From: an uncultured Lachnospiraceae bacterium
Lineage (GTDB): Bacteria; Bacillota; Clostridia; Lachnospirales; Lachnospiraceae
Assembly: GCA_910578335.1 (NCBI GenBank)
Contig: CAJTPU010000014.1
Coordinates: 1-64,000, forward strand
Direction of reading: 5' to 3'
Length of the DNA: 64,000 nt
Of the stretch, positions 49,445 through 58,151 are shown one piece after another (position 1 is the first letter of the stretch; every line of letters starts with the position of its first letter). Made by a program: the position numbers and the translations under genes. The notes beneath the pieces are model-generated. The model did not search any database, was not told the DNA's origin, and saw only the letters and a list, made by a program, of their open reading frames with translations.

Positions 49445-50638
49445 TTAGGATTCGACGAGCTCTCCTGTTTTGTAGCGCGCTACAATACTCTGAATTCTTT
49501 CATTGGGATTCAGTAAATCGCTGATGGAGGAGTCGTGATTTAAGGTGTCGATAATGTAGGCGATATATTTGCTCATATCGCAGTTGACATACCACTCGCG
49601 CTCTAAAAGTGCGGGCGTCTGGTAAATCAGGTTTGTGGTCAGTACCTTGTTGATGATGCCGTCTTTGTAGGCGGCGTCAAATTTTTCAAGTCCGCTGGTG
49701 AACAGTCCGAAGGTTGCAAACACAAAAATTTTGCCGGCTTTGCGCTGCTTCAGCTCGGCGGCAACCTCCAAAACACTTTCGCCGGAGGAAATCATGTCGT
49801 CGATGATAATCATATCCTTGCCTTCCACGCTGGTGCCCAGAAACTCGTGAGCGACAATGGGATTGCGTCCGTCCACAATGCGGGTGTAATCACGGCGCTT
49901 ATAAAACATACCCATATCCAGTCCCAGTACGTTGGCAATATAAATGGCGCGGGACATGCCGCCCTCGTCGGGGCTGATAACCATCATGTGTGACGAGTCA
50001 ATCTGCAGGTTTTTTACATGGCGCAGCAGTCCTTTGATAAACTGGTAAGCCGGCTGTACCGTCTCAAAGCCATGCAGGGGGATTGCATTCTGTACACGGG
50101 GGTCGTGGGCATCAAAGGTGATAATATTGTCAACCCCCATATTGACAAGCTCCTGAAGGGCAAGTGCACAGTCAAGAGACTCTCTGGCAGTACGCTTATG
50201 CTGCCGGCTTTCATATAAGAAAGGCATGATGACCGTAATGCGGCGCGCCTTTCCGCCTACGGCGGCAATGATACGCTTCAAATCCTGATAGTGGTCGTCA
50301 GGAGACATGTGGTTTTCGTGACCGCAAAGCGAATAGGTCAGGCTGTAATTGGCAACGTCCACAAGAAGATACAAATCCGTACCGCGCACAGATTCCAAAA
50401 TCACGCCCTTGGCTTCACCGGAACCGAAGCGGGGAACTTTGGCGTTTAAAAGATAGGAAGAGCGCTGATAGCCGGAAAAGGCAAGGCTGTCCTTGTGCTC
50501 GCTTTCCCGTTCTGTCCTCCATTTTACAAGATAACGGTCTATTTTTTCTCCGAGAAATTTGCAGCCCTCCAGGGCAATCATGCCAAGACTGCCTACCGGA
50601 ATGGTTTCTAAATTACGCTTTTCTTCTCGATTTCCCAT
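49445..50638 (-). CDS. ribose-phosphate pyrophosphokinase, long form
   Basis: The enzyme makes PRPP from ribose-5-P and ATP. The 397-residue protein carries FDAHDPRVQNAIP, the flexible-loop region KRRDYTRIVDG and the PRPP loop IIIDDMISSGESVLEVA. It is about 80 residues longer than the classical enzyme, mostly at the N-terminus and in loops; such long forms occur in Clostridia. The start codon at 50638 lies downstream of a poor site. Confidence 0.9.
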   Translation of the reverse strand: MGNREEKRNLETIPVGSLGMIALEGCKFLGEKIDRYLVKWRTERESEHKDSLAFSGYQRSSYLLNAKVPRFGSGEAKGVILESVRGTDLYLLVDVANYSLTYSLCGHENHMSPDDHYQDLKRIIAAVGGKARRITVIMPFLYESRQHKRTARESLDCALALQELVNMGVDNIITFDAHDPRVQNAIPLHGFETVQPAYQFIKGLLRHVKNLQIDSSHMMVISPDEGGMSRAIYIANVLGLDMGMFYKRRDYTRIVDGRNPIVAHEFLGTSVEGKDMIIIDDMISSGESVLEVAAELKQRKAGKIFVFATFGLFTSGLEKFDAAYKDGIINKVLTTNLIYQTPALLEREWYVNCDMSKYIAYIIDTLNHDSSISDLLNPNERIQSIVARYKTGELVES

Positions 50639-50711
50639 AAAATAAAATCCTCACTTTCCTGATGAACATAAGGCGCAGCCTGAATCGCCGCGGATAAGAG
50701 TAACGGTGGTG

Positions 50712-51668
50712 CTATATATTCCGGCAGGTCCGGATATCCGGCCCTGACAGCTTTCGAAAGGTAAAATTACCGGTCAGCCTGGAAAAAATGCGCTCCGAAT
50801 AGCGGGATTTCAGCTCTTCCAGACTAAGGTTGGTGGAAATGATAACAGATTTCCTGTTTAACTGCCGCTCATTTAAAAAAGTAAAAAACTGGGAGTTGGT
50901 AAAACTATTGGACAGCTCCGTGCCCAAATCGTCTACAATCACCAAATCACAATTGTACAGGTCTTCGTAGGTCTTGTAAAGCATTTCTTTGCTTCCTGCG
51001 TCAAAAGAATATCTGGAAAGCAGGTGAAAGAGGGAGGAAGCAGAAAAATAAACAACGGAGCCCCCCCTGTCAAGTATCTCTTTGGCGATGCAGCCGGATA
51101 AAAAGGACTTTCCGGTGCCAACCGCGCCAAAGAAGAGAAGGTTCTGAAAGCTCTCTGAAAAGTTTTTGATGAAGGAAAGGCTGGTTTCCACCGCCTTTTT
51201 AAAGTTCTCCAAATCCTCTCCCTGATAATAATCGTAGGAAAGAGAAGAAAAATTGTCTGTGGCAATCAGCTTCTGCAAATTGCTCTGGGAATATAAAAGA
51301 TTGATTATTTTCTGCTCAAAACAGTGACAGCGGCTGCCGTGCACGTAACCGGTATCCTGACAGTCGGCACAGTCGTAGAGCGGCTCTAAATAGCCTGCAG
51401 GAAATCCGGAGGCAAGAAGCAGCTCCTGCTTTTTTTCGGAAAGGCGCAAAAGTGCTTCGCGATAAGCCTCCATGGACGAAGCTTCCTCCGTAAGGATATG
51501 CTTACCGAAGCGCACAGACAAGGAAGCAACCTTATTGACAGCTTCCTCATAGGCAGGGCAGCGCGCAAAAACTTCCTGCCGGCGCTTTTCTAAAATGCGT
51601 CGGTTTTTCAGTTGTGCGGCGTCGTATTCCCTCTGTATAGAATCAAATTGTGTATTGGTTAAGGTCAA
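50712..51668 (-). CDS. DnaC/DnaI-like helicase loader ATPase
   Basis: The product has 318 residues. An N-terminal helical part and a zinc-binding module (CADCQDTGYV, then CHC) precede an AAA+ domain. Walker A is FFGAVGTGKSFLS and Walker B is LVIVDDLGTE. It loads DnaB at replication origins. It is 11 bp after the dnaD-like gene, so the two probably act together. Confidence 0.92.
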   Translation of the reverse strand: MTLTNTQFDSIQREYDAAQLKNRRILEKRRQEVFARCPAYEEAVNKVASLSVRFGKHILTEEASSMEAYREALLRLSEKKQELLLASGFPAGYLEPLYDCADCQDTGYVHGSRCHCFEQKIINLLYSQSNLQKLIATDNFSSLSYDYYQGEDLENFKKAVETSLSFIKNFSESFQNLLFFGAVGTGKSFLSGCIAKEILDRGGSVVYFSASSLFHLLSRYSFDAGSKEMLYKTYEDLYNCDLVIVDDLGTELSNSFTNSQFFTFLNERQLNRKSVIISTNLSLEELKSRYSERIFSRLTGNFTFRKLSGPDIRTCRNI

Positions 51669-51679
51669 GGTGTTCTCCT

Positions 51680-52702
51680 TTATTTGCGAAGCAGCTTGGC
51701 TTCGAGCTCTTCGAAGTCGTAATCCCGCTGGGGAAACTGATTAAAGCGGTTGTTGGCGGGGGGAGCGGCTTTTTGCAGCCGGCGCTTTTGGTAAAGCTCG
51801 TCAATGCGTTGTATGTCCGATTTGCGCCGGACGTTTTCTTTTTTCCAACTACTTAAAATGCCTTCCGCATATTCAAAGCGGTGGCTGTCAGTCGCCATAA
51901 CGGTGCGCTCACATGCCTCTGCGATAATGTCGGAGGAAAATCCGTAGTCCTTGACCCAGCGGTTGATATATTCCAGCTCTTTGGGGGTGGGGGTGCCGCT
52001 TTTGCCCAGTTCCTTCATAATCGTGTAGACAGATTTGTCGTATCGGGATGCAAACTTTTCAGCTTCCTTCGGTGTGGTGATGCCGGACTGCGCCCAATTG
52101 AGCGCGACAGCTTCTATGTATTTGAAATCCTTTTTGCCGCGGTCCACGCAGTACTGAATCAGGTAGTCTATTAAGTCGTCGGAAAAATGCAGGCAGTCGG
52201 AAAAATAAAGGATGGATTTCATATCGGCTGCACTCAAGGGGCGTCCAATGTAAGATTCCGCAACAAAAAGAAGCTGTGCGGTTTCTTCGCGGTTTTTGAA
52301 AGCGCGCAGTTTGTCTGCGGAATAGACAGGCTTTGCAAAAGGTGTTTCTGCCTGACGGGTACTGATATTGATGACGGGCGCGGCGGTTGTCTCCTGTTCT
52401 CTGCGCTGCGGCTCCTTAAAACGGATGCCGGTTATGTTTTTCCCGCTCTCATCAAAAAGAAGGAAAAGCAGCCCTGCCTTTTCCCAGTACCGGAGCGCAC
52501 GAACCACATCCTTTTCCGTGTGGTTGAATTTATCTGCAATTTCGGACACGCCGGTGGACAGACCCGCATTCATGACCCGCAGCAGATACAGATAAACCTT
52601 AATCTGCGCATCGTTTGCGTCCTTCATATACTCGTCAATAAAACAATTGGGGATAACCGTTGTATCCGCATAGTCATCCCTGTAAAATATAAACTGCCCC
52701 AT
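51680..52702 (-). CDS. DnaD-domain replication protein
   Basis: The product has 340 residues from ATG 52702 (GGGAG six bases upstream). An N-terminal winged helix (AQIKVYLYLLRVMNAGLSTG) is followed by two DnaD-like domains, the second with EYINRWVKDYGFSSDIIAEA and YAEGILSSWKKENV. DnaD/DnaB-type proteins remodel origin DNA for helicase loading. The open frame continues upstream to 52942 without family similarity. Confidence 0.9.
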   Translation of the reverse strand: MGQFIFYRDDYADTTVIPNCFIDEYMKDANDAQIKVYLYLLRVMNAGLSTGVSEIADKFNHTEKDVVRALRYWEKAGLLFLLFDESGKNITGIRFKEPQRREQETTAAPVINISTRQAETPFAKPVYSADKLRAFKNREETAQLLFVAESYIGRPLSAADMKSILYFSDCLHFSDDLIDYLIQYCVDRGKKDFKYIEAVALNWAQSGITTPKEAEKFASRYDKSVYTIMKELGKSGTPTPKELEYINRWVKDYGFSSDIIAEACERTVMATDSHRFEYAEGILSSWKKENVRRKSDIQRIDELYQKRRLQKAAPPANNRFNQFPQRDYDFEELEAKLLRK

Positions 52703-52956
52703 GTCATACTCCCATGTATCGTTGTGCTGCTCTCTAAGGATAAGAAAGCAGCCGCAGCAGGTAAGTCCTGCAATTTTGTGGTAAGGACAAGTATAACACA
52801 TTCTTTTTGAAAAAGAAATAGGTTTTTCGTCCGCAAAGCCTTTAAAACACTGGATTTTTCGGGTATGTGGATAGTGTGGAAATTGTGGAAAAAGAAAAGT
52901 CCGACGACCGTTTTTAGCCACTTTTACGGGAAGTGGCAGCATTTTTTATGTAAAAA

Positions 52957-53006
52957 AATATCCACAATTTTTCAGGCGTTTCTGCAGCGCAAAAATTGTG
53001 GATATT
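52957..53006 (-). terminator. terminator after murC
   Basis: AATATCCACAATTTTT and AAAAATTGTGGATATT form a perfect 16-bp stem, followed on the minus strand by a T run. Each arm contains a near-match (8 of 9) to the DnaA box. Confidence 0.85.
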
Positions 53007-53014
53007 GTGTAAAA

Positions 53015-54394
53015 CTAGATGCCGAGAAGACTTTCGCCGACTTTTACGATATCTCCGGCGCCCATAGTTATCAACAAATCACCGTTGATACAATTTTGTA
53101 GTAAAAAATTTTCTATCTCATCAAAGGATGGAAAATAATAGCACTCACAGCCAAGGGACTTAAGCTCCTCCAAAAGATTCTTGGAGCTGATGCCCAGCGT
53201 GTCGGTCTCTCTGGAAGCGTAAATATCAGCCAGAACCACTTTGTCTGCAAGGGACAGCGCTTTGGCAAAGTCTTTCATAAAGGCTTTGGTTCTGGAGTAG
53301 GTATGGGGCTGGAAGACGCACCATACTCTTTTGTGGGGGTAAGAAGCGGCGGCTGTTAAAGTTGCTGTAATTTCTGTGGGGTGATGTGCATAATCATCTA
53401 TTATAGTAACACCGCCGATAAGACCCTTGTATTCAAAACGGCGGTCCGTACCGTGAAAAGCATACAGTGCTTTTCTGGTCGTCTCTTCGGGAACGGAAAG
53501 CGTGTCAGCAAGCACAATTGCGGCAAGTGCGTTACATATATTGTGCCCGCCGGGTACGGAAAGCGAAAAGGTACTGCTTCTTTTGTCGGGATAGTGAAGC
53601 GTAAAGGACGTACCGCCCTCGGGAGTGGCGGAGACGTCGGAAAAATAGTAGTCGCATGCAGGGGCAGCGCCAAAGGTTATGACCCGGCAGCAAAGTCCTT
53701 CCGTGAGCTCCGAAAGCCGCGGGATTTCCCCGTTTATGATGAGCGTGCCGCCGCAGGGAAGCAGCTCGGCGAAACGCCGGAAGGAGCGGCGGATATCATC
53801 CAAATCCTGAAAGAAGTCCAGATGGTCTTCTTCTATATTAAGAATAATGCCCGTTGTGGGAAAAAGGCTTAAAAAGCTGTTGGTGTATTCGCATGCCTCC
53901 GTCACAAAATATTCCGACTTGCCGACGCGGATATTGCCGCCGATGGATTTTAAGATGCCGCCGATGGAAAGGGTGGGGTCTAAATCCGCGTGCATCAGAA
54001 TTTCGGATATCATTGCCGTGGTAGTGGTTTTGCCGTGCGTGCCGCTGACGGCAATGGACGTCTTGTAGTTTTTCATCATCTGTCCCAAAAGCTCGGCGCG
54101 GGACAGGCTGGGAATGGACAACTCTTTTACGGCGACATATTCCGGATTGTCCGGGTGGATGGCGCTGGTGAAAACGGCGCAGTCTATGTCCGGTGTAATA
54201 TTGCTTTGCCGCTGCCCGTAAAATACGCGGACGCCTTTGTCCTCCAATGCCTTTGTGAGGGCAGATTCCTGTTTGTCGGAGCCGGATACCGTGAAGCCTT
54301 CCTCAAGAAGAACCTCGGCAAGCCCGCTCATGCTGATGCCGCCGATTCCGACAAAGTATACATGAATTGGTTGATGAAAATCAATTTGATACAT
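53015..54394 (-). CDS. murC: UDP-N-acetylmuramate-L-alanine ligase
   Basis: The product has 459 residues. The Rossmann start is VYFVGIGGISMSGLAE. The ATP loop is VSGTHGKTTTTAM, later EEDHLDFF and the C-terminal FQPHTYSRT. It adds L-Ala to UDP-MurNAc in peptidoglycan synthesis. Confidence 0.97.
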   Translation of the reverse strand: MYQIDFHQPIHVYFVGIGGISMSGLAEVLLEEGFTVSGSDKQESALTKALEDKGVRVFYGQRQSNITPDIDCAVFTSAIHPDNPEYVAVKELSIPSLSRAELLGQMMKNYKTSIAVSGTHGKTTTTAMISEILMHADLDPTLSIGGILKSIGGNIRVGKSEYFVTEACEYTNSFLSLFPTTGIILNIEEDHLDFFQDLDDIRRSFRRFAELLPCGGTLIINGEIPRLSELTEGLCCRVITFGAAPACDYYFSDVSATPEGGTSFTLHYPDKRSSTFSLSVPGGHNICNALAAIVLADTLSVPEETTRKALYAFHGTDRRFEYKGLIGGVTIIDDYAHHPTEITATLTAAASYPHKRVWCVFQPHTYSRTKAFMKDFAKALSLADKVVLADIYASRETDTLGISSKNLLEELKSLGCECYYFPSFDEIENFLLQNCINGDLLITMGAGDIVKVGESLLGI

Positions 54395-54716
54395 AATGAC
54401 ACTTCCTAAAATTTTATTATTAAGGTACTCATATTATTATACGCATTTGTATGATAAAAAACAAATGATATTTGCACAAGGCTCTAAAAAAGTTAGTATG
54501 CCCAAATTTGACAATGAAAAACGGTTGTTTTTTAAAATTAATAGTTAAAATTAACAAAAGTCACGCGCACATACAACATAAAATATAAAAAATTGACATA
54601 GAAAATCCAAAAAAGACACATTTTTTTTGTGATAAAGACTTTATTTTTACAAATGATATGTTATAATATTCTCAAGCGGATTTTGCGTTACAAAGACTAG
54701 TTTATGAGGTGATGAC
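54395..54716. promoter_or_regulatory. AT-rich divergent region with extended -10 for glgC
   Basis: This 322-bp region separates divergent murC and glgC. It is very AT-rich. The clear element is TGTTATAAT (TATAAT 54662-54667) ahead of glgC. No gene is visible. Confidence 0.5.
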
Positions 54717-55985
54717 ATGATTAAAAAAGAAATGATTGCCATGTTACTGGCTGGCGGACAGGGAAGCCGCCTGGGTGTACTGACATCCAAAGTAGCAAAG
54801 CCCGCGGTTGCCTTTGGCGGCAAATACAGGATTATCGATTTCCCGCTGAGCAACTGCATCAATTCCGGCGTGGACACGGTAGGCGTGCTGACACAGTACC
54901 AGCCGCTTCGGCTGAATACGCATATCGGTATCGGTATTCCTTGGGATTTGGACAGGAATATTGGCGGTGTGACGGTGCTGCCGCCCTATGAAAAGAGCTC
55001 CAACAGCGAATGGTACACCGGTACGGCAAATGCCATTTACCAGAACATTGATTATATGGAGAGCTTTAACCCTGAGTATGTACTGATTCTTTCGGGAGAC
55101 CATATCTACAAGATGGATTACGAGGTCATGTTGGACTTCCACAAGGCAAACGGTGCGGATGTTACCATTGCAGTTATGCCGGTTCCTCTGGAAGAGGCAA
55201 GCCGCTTCGGTATTGTAATTGCCGATGAAAACCGTAAAATTATGGACTTTGAGGAGAAGCCTGCCAATCCCAGAAGCAATCTGGCAAGCATGGGTATTTA
55301 CATCTTCAACTGGAAGACGTTAAAGGAATCTCTGATTGCGATGGCAGAACAGCCGGCGCTCGATTTTGGCAAGCATGTGATTCCGTACTGTCACGGTAAG
55401 GGACAACCTCTGTATGCGTATGAGTTTAACGGCTACTGGAAGGACGTAGGAACGCTGAATTCTTATTGGGAAGCCAATATGGAGCTGATAGACATCGTTC
55501 CGGAGTTTAACCTTTATGAAGAATACTGGAAGATTTACACCAACAGCGAGATTCTGCCTCCCCAGTATGTATCGTCTGACAGTGTGGTGGAGCGCAGTAT
55601 TATAGGTGAAGGCACCGATATTTATGGCAAAGTATACAACTCCGTAATCGGCTGCGGCGTAACCATCGGGGCAGGCACCGTGGTAAGGGATTCGATTATC
55701 ATGAACAACACCTGCGTGCAGGGCGGCTGCGAGCTGAACAAAGCGATTGTAGCAGAAAATGTTGTCATCGAAGACAATGTACGGCTTGGCGTCGGTGAGG
55801 AGGCGGAAAATGATTCTGCGCCCCATATATACAACCACGGCATTGTGACGGTAGGTGAGAAGAGCGTCATACCCAAAGGCATAACGGTAGGGAAAAATAC
55901 GGTTATTTCAGGCGTGACGACGGCAGAAGATTACGAAAATTCCACTCTCGCAAGTGGTAAAACTTTGATTAAGGCAGGTGAATGA
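54717..55985 (+). CDS. glgC: glucose-1-phosphate adenylyltransferase
   Basis: The product has 422 residues. The nucleotide-binding start is AMLLAGGQGSRLGVLTSKVA, with SGDHIYKMDY and a C-terminal left-handed beta-helix. It makes ADP-glucose for glycogen. It overlaps glgD by four bases (ATGA). GAGGT precedes ATG 54717. Confidence 0.97.
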   Translation: MIKKEMIAMLLAGGQGSRLGVLTSKVAKPAVAFGGKYRIIDFPLSNCINSGVDTVGVLTQYQPLRLNTHIGIGIPWDLDRNIGGVTVLPPYEKSSNSEWYTGTANAIYQNIDYMESFNPEYVLILSGDHIYKMDYEVMLDFHKANGADVTIAVMPVPLEEASRFGIVIADENRKIMDFEEKPANPRSNLASMGIYIFNWKTLKESLIAMAEQPALDFGKHVIPYCHGKGQPLYAYEFNGYWKDVGTLNSYWEANMELIDIVPEFNLYEEYWKIYTNSEILPPQYVSSDSVVERSIIGEGTDIYGKVYNSVIGCGVTIGAGTVVRDSIIMNNTCVQGGCELNKAIVAENVVIEDNVRLGVGEEAENDSAPHIYNHGIVTVGEKSVIPKGITVGKNTVISGVTTAEDYENSTLASGKTLIKAGE

Positions 55986-57106
55986 CAGTGAGAGCAATCG
56001 GAATTATTTTAGCGGGCGGCAATAACCACCGCATGAAAGAATTATCACAGAAGCGCGCAATCAGCGCAATGCCCATTGCGGGCAGCTACCGCAGTATTGA
56101 TTTTGCACTTAGCAGTATGTCCAATTCCAAAATTCAGAAAGTGGCGGTCTTTACCCAGTATAATTCCCGCAGTCTGAATGAGCACTTAAGTTCCTCGAAG
56201 TGGTGGGATTTCGGACGTAAGCAGGGCGGTTTGTTTGTATTGACGCCGGCGGTGACGGCTGACAGCAACAACTGGTACCGCGGCACGGCGGACGCTATCT
56301 ATCAGAACCTGCATTTCTTAAAGGACAGCCATGAGCCGTACGTTGTCATTGCTTCCGGTGACTGCGTCTACAAGATGGATTTCAACAAACTGCTGGAATA
56401 CCATATTGAAAAGAAAGCGGATATCACGGTAGTGTGCAGGGATATGGAGCCGGATGCCAATGTAGAGCGTTTCGGCACCGTCAAAATGGATGCAGACTGC
56501 CGCATCGAGGAATTCGAGGAAAAGCCGATTGTGGCGAAGACCAATACGATTTCCTGCGGTATCTATGTTATCAGAAGACGGCAGTTGATAGAGATGATAG
56601 AGCGGTGCGCGGAAGAGGACAGATATGATTTTGTCAGGGATATCCTGATACGTTACAAGGATATGAAGCGCATCTACGGCTATAAGCTGAAGGATTACTG
56701 GAGAAATATTGCTTCTGTGGAAGACTACTTCAATACCAACATGGATTTCTTAAAACCTGAGGTGCGCAATTATTTCTTCAAACAATATCCGGACGTTTAT
56801 TCCAAAGTAAGCGATTTGCCGCCAGCCAAATACAATGTAGGCTCGCAGGTAAAGAACAGTCTGGTTTCCAGCGGCTGTATCATCAATGGCGTCGTGGAGA
56901 ATTCAGTGCTGTTTAAGAAGAGCTTTATTGGCAACAACTGTTACATTAAGAATTCCATCATTCTGAATGATGTATATATTGGCGACAATACCCACATTGA
57001 AAACTGTATCGTGGAGAGCCGCGATACGATTCGCGCAAATTCCTATCACATAGGAGAGAACGGAATCAAAATAGTAATAGAAAGAGACGAAAGATATGTT
57101 ATCTGA
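55982..57106 (+). CDS. glgD: glucose-1-phosphate adenylyltransferase subunit GlgD
   Basis: The product has 374 residues. It resembles GlgC but is shorter. The N-terminal loop is altered (LAGGNNHRMKELSQKRA), as in regulatory GlgD subunits that form a complex with GlgC. ASGDCVYKMDF is retained. Confidence 0.95.
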   Translation: MTVRAIGIILAGGNNHRMKELSQKRAISAMPIAGSYRSIDFALSSMSNSKIQKVAVFTQYNSRSLNEHLSSSKWWDFGRKQGGLFVLTPAVTADSNNWYRGTADAIYQNLHFLKDSHEPYVVIASGDCVYKMDFNKLLEYHIEKKADITVVCRDMEPDANVERFGTVKMDADCRIEEFEEKPIVAKTNTISCGIYVIRRRQLIEMIERCAEEDRYDFVRDILIRYKDMKRIYGYKLKDYWRNIASVEDYFNTNMDFLKPEVRNYFFKQYPDVYSKVSDLPPAKYNVGSQVKNSLVSSGCIINGVVENSVLFKKSFIGNNCYIKNSIILNDVYIGDNTHIENCIVESRDTIRANSYHIGENGIKIVIERDERYVI

Positions 57107-57130
57107 TGTATTGCAAAGGGGGTAACACAA

Positions 57131-57400
57131 ATGCAAATTACCGATGTTCGTGTTCGCAGAATTACGAAAGAGGGCAAAATGAAAGCGATTGTTTCAATCA
57201 CCATCGACAACGAGTTTGTTGTGCATGATATCAAAGTGATTGAAGGAGAGAAGGGGCTGTTCATTGCAATGCCTAGTAAGAAGGCAATGGACGGCGAGTA
57301 TCGCGATATTGCACATCCCATCAATTCCACCACAAGGGATGCTATCCAGAAGGTTATTTTGGAGGGGTACGAAAAAGCATTGCTTGAACCGGAAGAGTAA
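57131..57400 (+). CDS. spoVG: septation/sporulation regulator SpoVG
   Basis: The product has 89 residues. It starts QITDVRVRRITKEGKMKAIV and has the conserved FIAMPSKK and HPINSTTR. It is an RNA/DNA-binding regulator that affects sporulation and other traits. AAAGGGGG precedes ATG 57131. Confidence 0.96.
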   Translation: MQITDVRVRRITKEGKMKAIVSITIDNEFVVHDIKVIEGEKGLFIAMPSKKAMDGEYRDIAHPINSTTRDAIQKVILEGYEKALLEPEE

Positions 57401-57430
57401 TGGGGCAGAAAGCAGTATTTTTGCCAGACA

Positions 57431-57470
57431 GAGAGGAGGCGCTTCTATTGGGGCGCATCCTCTCTTTTTT
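57431..57470 (+). terminator. terminator after spoVG
   Basis: GAGAGGA-GCGC pairs with GCGC-TCCTCTC (one mismatch), followed by TTTTTT. Confidence 0.9.
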
Positions 57471-57472
57471 CC

Positions 57473-57502
57473 TTGTATCTTTTCCGTCAAAAATGATATA
57501 AT
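57473..57502 (+). promoter_or_regulatory. promoter of pth-mfd
   Basis: TTGTAT (57473-57478) and TATAAT (57497-57502) are separated by 18 bp. Confidence 0.6.
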
Positions 57503-57548
57503 GGCAAAGCGGGGTTACAACCAAGGTATTACAGAAAGGATAAGAAGT

Positions 57549-58121
57549 ATGTTTTTGATAGCAGGCTTGGGCAATCCGGACAAAGGATATGCGGGTACAA
57601 GGCACAATATCGGATTTGATGTGATAGATAAGCTGGCAGAACAGGAAAAAATAAGGGTAATCGAAAGAAAGCACAGAGCGGTAATCGGAAAGGGCATGAT
57701 AGAAGGCGTTAAGGTGATTCTGGCAAAGCCCCAGACCTATATGAACCTGAGCGGGGAAAGCATCCGGGAGCTGGCGGATTACTATAAGATTGACACAAGG
57801 AGTGAACTGCTGGTGATTTCGGATGATATCAGCCTGCCGCCCGGGCAGCTTCGGATTCGAAAAAAGGGCAGTGCCGGCGGGCATAATGGTTTGAAAAATA
57901 TCATTGCCATGCTGGGGCATGATGAATTTCAGAGAATCCGGCTGGGTGTGGGAGAAAAGCCGGAGGGATACGATTTGGCGGATTACGTGCTGGGGCACTT
58001 TGATGCGAAAGAACGGAAGCTGGCTGACGAGGCGGTGGAGGAGGCGGCGGATGCCGTTCGCGCGGTTCTCGCAAAGGGAGCCGACGCCGCAATGAACAGG
58101 TTTAACAGAAAGCATTGCTAA
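57549..58121 (+). CDS. pth: aminoacyl-tRNA (peptidyl-tRNA) hydrolase
   Basis: The product has 190 residues from ATG 57549 (AAAGGA eight bases upstream). It has FLIAGLGNPDKGYAGTRHNI with the catalytic His, KPQTYMNLSG and GSAGGHNGLKNI. It releases peptides from stalled peptidyl-tRNA. pth-mfd linkage is common in Firmicutes. Confidence 0.96.
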   Translation: MFLIAGLGNPDKGYAGTRHNIGFDVIDKLAEQEKIRVIERKHRAVIGKGMIEGVKVILAKPQTYMNLSGESIRELADYYKIDTRSELLVISDDISLPPGQLRIRKKGSAGGHNGLKNIIAMLGHDEFQRIRLGVGEKPEGYDLADYVLGHFDAKERKLADEAVEEAADAVRAVLAKGADAAMNRFNRKHC

Positions 58122-58151
58122 TGCCGCAGGTGCGGCGGAAGGTGAGGAAAT

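Noticed and set aside
57354..58115. Minus-strand ORF of 253 codons
   Set aside because: It is the antisense of pth.
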